Positions 6,214-9,362 of a DNA stretch of 9,362 nucleotides are shown piece by piece. Source of the stretch: Klenkia sp. (GTDB taxonomy: Bacteria; Actinomycetota; Actinomycetes; Mycobacteriales; Geodermatophilaceae); assembly GCA_025966215.1 (NCBI GenBank), contig JAOPVM010000259.1:1-9362 (forward strand). Direction: 5' to 3'. Every line of letters starts with the position of its first letter. The stretch's first letter is position 1. The notes beneath the pieces are model-generated. The model was not told the origin of the DNA. It did no database searches and worked only from the letters and a program-made list of their open reading frames with translations. The position numbers and the translations under genes are program-made.

Positions 6214-7034
6214 TGGCGGGGCGGGGGACCGGGCCGGACTTCGTCGAGGCGCTGGCCCGTGGGCTGGACGTGCTGGCCTGCTTCGGCCCGGACCGTCCGG
6301 CGATGACCCTCAGCGAGGTCGCCGCAGCGGCCGACCTGGCCCGGCCCACCGCCCGCCGGCTGCTGCTGACCCTGGAGGAGCTGGGGTACGTCCGCACCCG
6401 GGACGGCACGCACACCCTCACCCCGCGGGTGCTCGAGCTGGGCATGGCCTACGTGGGGGCGCTCGGGCTCTGGGACATCGCCCGGCCGCACCTGGAGGCG
6501 CTCGTGGCCCGCACCGGGGAGTCCTCCTCGATGGCCCAGCTCGACGGCAGCGACATCGTCTACGTGGCCCGGGTCGCGGTGCCCAAGCTGATCACCCTGC
6601 GGGTGGACATCGGCACCCGCTTCCCGGCCGCGCAGACCTCGCAGGGCAAGGTGCTGCTCGCCGCCCTGGACCCCGACGAGCTGGCCGCCGTGCTGGCCCA
6701 GCCCAGCCGGTCGGGACTGCCCCCCTACATCGGCCGGACGGCGGCGCAGCTGGCCGACGAGCTGGTCGAGGTGCGGGCCCGCGGCTGGGCGCTGGCCGAC
6801 GAGGAGCTGGCTCCCGGGGTGCGGTCGGTCGCCGTCCCGGTGCGCGACGGCACCGGGACGGTACGGGCCGCGGCCAACGTCACCGTGCACGCCGCGGAGA
6901 CCTCGCGGGAGGTGCTGCTCGCCGAGCACCTGCCGGCCCTGCTGCGGACGGCGGGGGAGATCAGCGGCGAGTGGGCGACCTGGCAGCGCCGCCCGCACGT
7001 GGAGCTGGCCGCACGACGCGCCGAACCCGCCTGA
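6213..7034 (+). CDS. IclR family transcriptional regulator, PcaR/PobR (aromatic-acid) subgroup
   Basis: This 273-residue protein has the two IclR domains. An N-terminal winged helix-turn-helix (about 10-72) includes LSEVAAAADLARPTARRLL and LGYVRTRDGTHTLTPRVL. A C-terminal effector domain (about 80-255) includes SSSMAQLDGSDIVYVARV, GTRFPAAQTSQGKVLLAAL, LADEELAPGVRSVAVPVRD and AAANVTVHA. The 'LTPRVLELG' and 'GTRFPA..TS.GKVLLA' segments are typical of the PcaR/PcaU/PobR group, which responds to aromatic acids or beta-ketoadipate pathway intermediates. It shares the TGATG junction with the amidohydrolase (ATG at 6213), so the two are cotranscribed and probably translationally coupled. It most likely regulates the divergent promoters at 4610-4685, including its own. 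Activator or repressor cannot be decided from sequence. Family assignment is firm; the effector is unknown. Confidence 0.93.
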   Translation: MAGRGTGPDFVEALARGLDVLACFGPDRPAMTLSEVAAAADLARPTARRLLLTLEELGYVRTRDGTHTLTPRVLELGMAYVGALGLWDIARPHLEALVARTGESSSMAQLDGSDIVYVARVAVPKLITLRVDIGTRFPAAQTSQGKVLLAALDPDELAAVLAQPSRSGLPPYIGRTAAQLADELVEVRARGWALADEELAPGVRSVAVPVRDGTGTVRAAANVTVHAAETSREVLLAEHLPALLRTAGEISGEWATWQRRPHVELAARRAEPA

Positions 7035-7059
7035 TCCAGGCGACCCGCAGCCGTACCGG

Positions 7060-7824
7060 ATGGGACACCATGGGGTCGTGATCGACCGGGACCCCGCCAT
7101 CGCCGCCGTCTCCGCCCAGCTGTCCTCGGTGCGGCTGGCCGAGCAGACCCTCCCGGACCTGCTGCAGCGGATCGCCGAGGCCGCCCGGGACGTCGTCCCC
7201 GGGGCGGTCGAGGCCTCGGTGCTGGTCGTCGGTGCGGGCGGTGAGACCGTGCTCGGGCGCACCGGCACGGTGTCCGAGCAGCTGTCGGAGGACCAGGTCG
7301 GCTCGATCCACCCGCGGCGGATCGAGTCGGCCCGGATCGAGCTGGTCACCGAGGTGGCGGACATGCAGGCCGAGACCCGGTGGCCACCGTTCGCCGCCAA
7401 GGCCGTCGAGCTGGGCATGCTCAGCTGGCTGGCGCTGCCGGTCCCGGGTCCGTTGCGCGGCGCGCGCGCCACCCTGGACGTCTACAGCAGCCGCCCCTCG
7501 GGCCTGGGCTCGGCGGGGCGGGCCGCCGCCGAGGCACTGGTCCGCGAGGTCAGCGTGCCGCTGGCCAACATGCACGCCCTGCACGAGTGCCAGCGCGCCC
7601 AGGTCGCCCTGCGCGTCGCGATGGCGCGCGAGACCCTGCTGGCCCGCGCGCACGGCGTGCTCGTCGGCCGGTTCGGGCTGTCGGTGGAGCAGGCCCGGGA
7701 GGCCGTGGCCACCCGCGCCAGCGCCACCCGCACGCCGGTCGACGACCTGGCCACGCTGCTGGTCGCCGATGCCGAGCGGGGCGACTTCAGCGACGCCGAC
7801 CGGTACCGCCCCTCGGCGGGATGA
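7060..7824 (+). CDS. GAF and ANTAR domain protein (RNA-binding antiterminator type)
   Basis: This 254-residue protein has an N-terminal GAF sensor region (about 30-175, including FAAKAVELGMLSWLALPVPG and the TLDVYSS strand) and a C-terminal ANTAR domain (about 182-238). The ANTAR helices include ETLLARAHGVLVGRFGLSVE, an R.xI..A.G.L-type core, and VDDLATLLVAD. ANTAR proteins bind paired hairpins in nascent RNA and prevent termination; GAF-ANTAR proteins are common in actinobacteria and some bind small ligands. The substitution of Val for Met in the usual 'GILM' core is mild. The ATG at 7060 is used here, but it lacks a good ribosome site; the in-frame GTG at 7078 preceded by TGGGG is a real alternative and removes six residues. 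It is 25 nt downstream of the IclR gene, so it could be cotranscribed, yet nothing links it functionally to the catabolic genes. Its RNA target is not known. Confidence 0.85.
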   Translation: MGHHGVVIDRDPAIAAVSAQLSSVRLAEQTLPDLLQRIAEAARDVVPGAVEASVLVVGAGGETVLGRTGTVSEQLSEDQVGSIHPRRIESARIELVTEVADMQAETRWPPFAAKAVELGMLSWLALPVPGPLRGARATLDVYSSRPSGLGSAGRAAAEALVREVSVPLANMHALHECQRAQVALRVAMARETLLARAHGVLVGRFGLSVEQAREAVATRASATRTPVDDLATLLVADAERGDFSDADRYRPSAG

Positions 7825-7833
7825 TCCCCGCGG

Positions 7834-7914
7834 CACCTGCGTGAGGTGTGCAGCCGGGTCCCAGCGGGCAGTGCGGTGGTCACGGGCCTCCGTCCCGGCG
7901 TCCCCGCCGTGACC
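7834..7914 (+). promoter_or_regulatory. Two hairpins between the GAF-ANTAR gene and gpgS
   Basis: The 107-nt gap holds a small hairpin (CACCT 7834-7838, loop GCGTG, AGGTG 7844-7848) and a larger one (GGTCACGG 7878-7885 with CCGTGACC 7907-7914, 21-nt loop). The second ends 17 nt before the gpgS ATG. Neither has a T-run. They could act as a weak terminator, a leader structure or an operator dyad. I see no convincing promoter hexamers in this gap. Confidence 0.35.
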
Positions 7915-7931
7915 CGAACGACAGGGACCCC

Positions 7932-8879
7932 ATGCGCCCCGACGTCCAGCACTTCCTGACCTGCCGCACCACCCGGACCGCCGACCACGACCCGCACCGC
8001 CTGCTGGCGGCCAAGGATGCCTCCGGGACGACGGTGAGCGTCGTACTGCCCGCCAAGGACGAGGAGCGCACCGTCGGGCCGATCGTGCAGACGCTGCTGC
8101 AGGCCTGGACCCGCGAGGTGCCGCTGATCGACGAGCTGGTGGTCATGGACAGCAACTCCACCGACGCCACCTCGGCCGTCGCCGCCGCGGCCGGGGCCCG
8201 GGTGGTGCACGTCGAGGACGTGCTGCCGCACCTGGGCTCGGTACCGGGCAAGGGCGAGGCGCTGTGGAAGTCCCTGGCCGTCACCACCGGTGACCTCGTC
8301 GTCTTCCTCGACGCCGACCTGGTCGACGTCGACCCGGGCTTCGTGCTCGGGCTCCTGGGCCCACTGCTGACCGATCCGCAGGTCGGGTTCGTCAAGGGCT
8401 TCTACGACCGGCCACTGGCCACCACCGAGGGCCTGGTGCCCAGCGGCGGTGGGCGGGTCACCGAGCTGTTGGCGCGGCCGTTGCTCAACGCGCTGTGGCC
8501 CGAGCTCTCCGGCGTCGTCCAGCCCCTCGGCGGGGAGTACGCGGGGCGCCGCTCGCTGCTGGAGCGGGTGCCGTTCGTGTCCGGCTACGGGGTGGAGTTC
8601 GGCCTGCTGGTCGACCTGACCCGGGTGGCGGGGGTCGGCTGCCTGGCCCAGGTCGACCTCGGCGTCCGCCGGCACGGCCACCAGAGCGACGCGGCGCTGG
8701 GCCGGATGGCCGGTCAGGTGCTGCAGACCGCGCTGGCCCGGTTGCCCGGCGGCGGGCCGGCGACGACCGAGGAGTTCCTGCAGTTCCTGCGCACCGGTGA
8801 GGACGTCGAGGCCGTCGGGTGGGACGTCTCGGTCAGCGAACGACCGCCGATGGCCCAGGTGCTGGCGCGGTCCCGATGA
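7932..8879 (+). CDS. gpgS: Glucosyl-3-phosphoglycerate synthase (GT81)
   Basis: This 315-residue GT-A glycosyltransferase closely follows GpgS of Mycobacterium tuberculosis (about 324 residues). It transfers glucose from a nucleotide sugar to 3-phosphoglycerate, the first step towards glucosylglycerate and, in mycobacteria, the methylglucose lipopolysaccharides. Visible signatures are VSVVLPAKDEERTVGPIV (35-52), DSNSTDATSAVAAAAGARVV, the donor-site PGKGEALWKS (105-114), the metal-binding DAD in VVFLDADLVDVD (D127, D129), VKGFYDRP (154-161), QPLGGEYAGRRSLL (197-210) and VSGYGVEFGLLVDL (216-229). A histidine in GVRRHGHQSD fits the C-terminal metal ligand. The ATG at 7932 is preceded by ACAGGGA and begins the conserved region; upstream in-frame codons look like leader. 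It overlaps the next glycosyltransferase by 4 nt (ATGA), so the pair forms an operon. The phosphatase partner (GpgP) is not in the window. Confidence 0.93.
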   Translation: MRPDVQHFLTCRTTRTADHDPHRLLAAKDASGTTVSVVLPAKDEERTVGPIVQTLLQAWTREVPLIDELVVMDSNSTDATSAVAAAAGARVVHVEDVLPHLGSVPGKGEALWKSLAVTTGDLVVFLDADLVDVDPGFVLGLLGPLLTDPQVGFVKGFYDRPLATTEGLVPSGGGRVTELLARPLLNALWPELSGVVQPLGGEYAGRRSLLERVPFVSGYGVEFGLLVDLTRVAGVGCLAQVDLGVRRHGHQSDAALGRMAGQVLQTALARLPGGGPATTEEFLQFLRTGEDVEAVGWDVSVSERPPMAQVLARSR

Positions 8880-9362
8880 GGGTCCTGATGGACGCCGGCC
8901 CGTGGCTGCCGGTGCCCCCGGTCGGCTACGGCGGGCTGGAGAACGTCGTGGCCACGTTGACCGACGAGCTGCGCGCCCGGGGGCACGAGGTCGTGCTGGT
9001 GACGGTGGGGGAGTCCACGCTGGACGCCGAGGAACGGGTGTGGGCGTTCTCGACCGGCCAGTTCGCCCGACTCGCCGGCAGCTATCCGTCGGTGGTCGGG
9101 GTGGCGCACGCGCACGCGCAGGTCGTGCTGGACACCCTGACCCGGTACGCCGCGGCGGGGACGCCGTTCGACCTGGTGCACACCCACCTGGAGGTCGTCG
9201 GGCCCGCGGTGCTCGCCGCGCTGGGCCCGGCCGCCCCGCCGGTGGTGCACACCCTGCACTGGGACCTGCACCGCAACCCGGACTTCTACGAGCAGTTCGA
9301 CGGTCACGGTCGGGTCTCCTACGTCGGGGTCTCGGCCAGCCAGCTCGACCGCGGCCCCGAGC
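8876..9362 (+). CDS. GT4 family glycosyltransferase, N-terminal part (3' end outside window)
   Basis: The first 162 codons are present before the right edge. The N-terminus MRVLMDAGPWLPVPPVGYGG followed by LENVVATLTDELRARGHEVVLVT is the classic acceptor-side Rossmann start of GT-B/GT4 enzymes, including the GYGG(I/L)E loop. FDLVHTHLEVVGPAVLAAL (about 102-120), PPVVHTLHWD and VSYVGVSASQ are the expected following strands, the last being the segment before the C-terminal donor domain. The ATG at 8876 overlaps the gpgS stop, so it is translationally coupled. The sugar donor and acceptor cannot be told from this half of the protein. Beside gpgS, a role in a glucosylglycerate-derived product or glucan is plausible, but an unrelated glycosyltransferase task is not excluded. 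Confidence 0.85.
   Translation, partial: MRVLMDAGPWLPVPPVGYGGLENVVATLTDELRARGHEVVLVTVGESTLDAEERVWAFSTGQFARLAGSYPSVVGVAHAHAQVVLDTLTRYAAAGTPFDLVHTHLEVVGPAVLAALGPAAPPVVHTLHWDLHRNPDFYEQFDGHGRVSYVGVSASQLDRGPE

Noticed and set aside
7834..7914. Canonical ANTAR target RNA pair
   Set aside because: The loops are 5 and 21 nt rather than the expected paired hexaloops, so it is recorded only as unassigned hairpins.
7848..7931. Upstream in-frame start of gpgS at 7848
   Set aside because: The added 28 residues are Arg/Pro/Gly-rich with no match to GpgS, and the segment contains a hairpin; the ATG at 7932 begins the conserved protein.
7482..8681. 399-codon open frame on the minus strand opposite GAF-ANTAR and gpgS
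   Set aside because: Antisense shadow of two recognisable plus-strand genes.
9103..9121. Alternating GCGCAC repeats
   Set aside because: They encode the AHAHAQ segment of the GT4 protein in frame and look like ordinary codon use, not a functional repeat.
1..9362. Mobile elements, CRISPR, tRNA or rRNA genes
   Set aside because: I found no transposase-like frame, no spaced direct repeats and no tRNA-like or rRNA-like segment by reading both strands.

Overview
The base composition is very GC-rich throughout and third codon positions are almost all G or C. GTG starts are common and genes overlap tightly. With the gene types seen (an actinobacterial short family A polymerase, a GAF-ANTAR protein, GpgS), this points to a high-GC actinobacterium. 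The general look fits Geodermatophilaceae (Blastococcus, Geodermatophilus, Modestobacter), but that family-level guess is inference. The window is chromosomal in character. I see no transposase, integrase, tRNA, rRNA, CRISPR array or phage gene.

Layout. (1) Positions 1-1243, minus: the N-terminal part of a family A DNA polymerase of the actinobacterial 'bifunctional 3'-5' exonuclease/DNA polymerase' type, running off the left edge. (2) Positions 1244-1384: a gene-free gap holding a 17-bp perfect inverted repeat. (3) Positions 1385-4553, minus: a compact four-gene operon read CoA-transferase (CaiB/BaiF), citryl-CoA-lyase-like protein, LigB-type extradiol dioxygenase catalytic subunit, LigA-type small subunit. 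Successive genes overlap by 8, 8 and 4 nt. (4) Positions 4554-4758: a divergent control region with two back-to-back TTGACA promoters, three CACCTGT motifs and, in the rightward leader, two mutually exclusive hairpins. (5) Positions 4759-7034, plus: an ATZ/TRZ-type amidohydrolase followed, with a 1-nt overlap (TGATG), by an IclR regulator of the PcaR/PobR type. (6) Positions 7060-7824, plus: a GAF-ANTAR regulator. (7) Positions 7932-9362, plus: glucosyl-3-phosphoglycerate synthase (gpgS) overlapping a GT4 glycosyltransferase that runs off the right edge.

How it may work. Positions 1385-7034 look like one catabolic locus for an aromatic or heteroaromatic acid: a ring-cleaving dioxygenase, a CoA-transferase, a C-C lyase of the citrate synthase fold, a hydrolase/deaminase and an aromatic-acid-type IclR regulator around a shared divergent promoter. 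The usual lower enzymes of the protocatechuate 4,5-cleavage or gallate routes (LigC, LigI, LigJ, LigK) are not in the window. CoA activation followed by a citryl-CoA-lyase-like cleavage could take their place. Compared with family members recalled from memory, both the LigB-like and the lyase-like proteins appear to lack residues normally used in catalysis, so the true reactions may differ from the family names. This is the most interesting part of the window. The substrate cannot be read from the sequence.

The right end belongs to a different theme: glucosylglycerate or polymethylated glucose lipopolysaccharide type carbohydrate metabolism.
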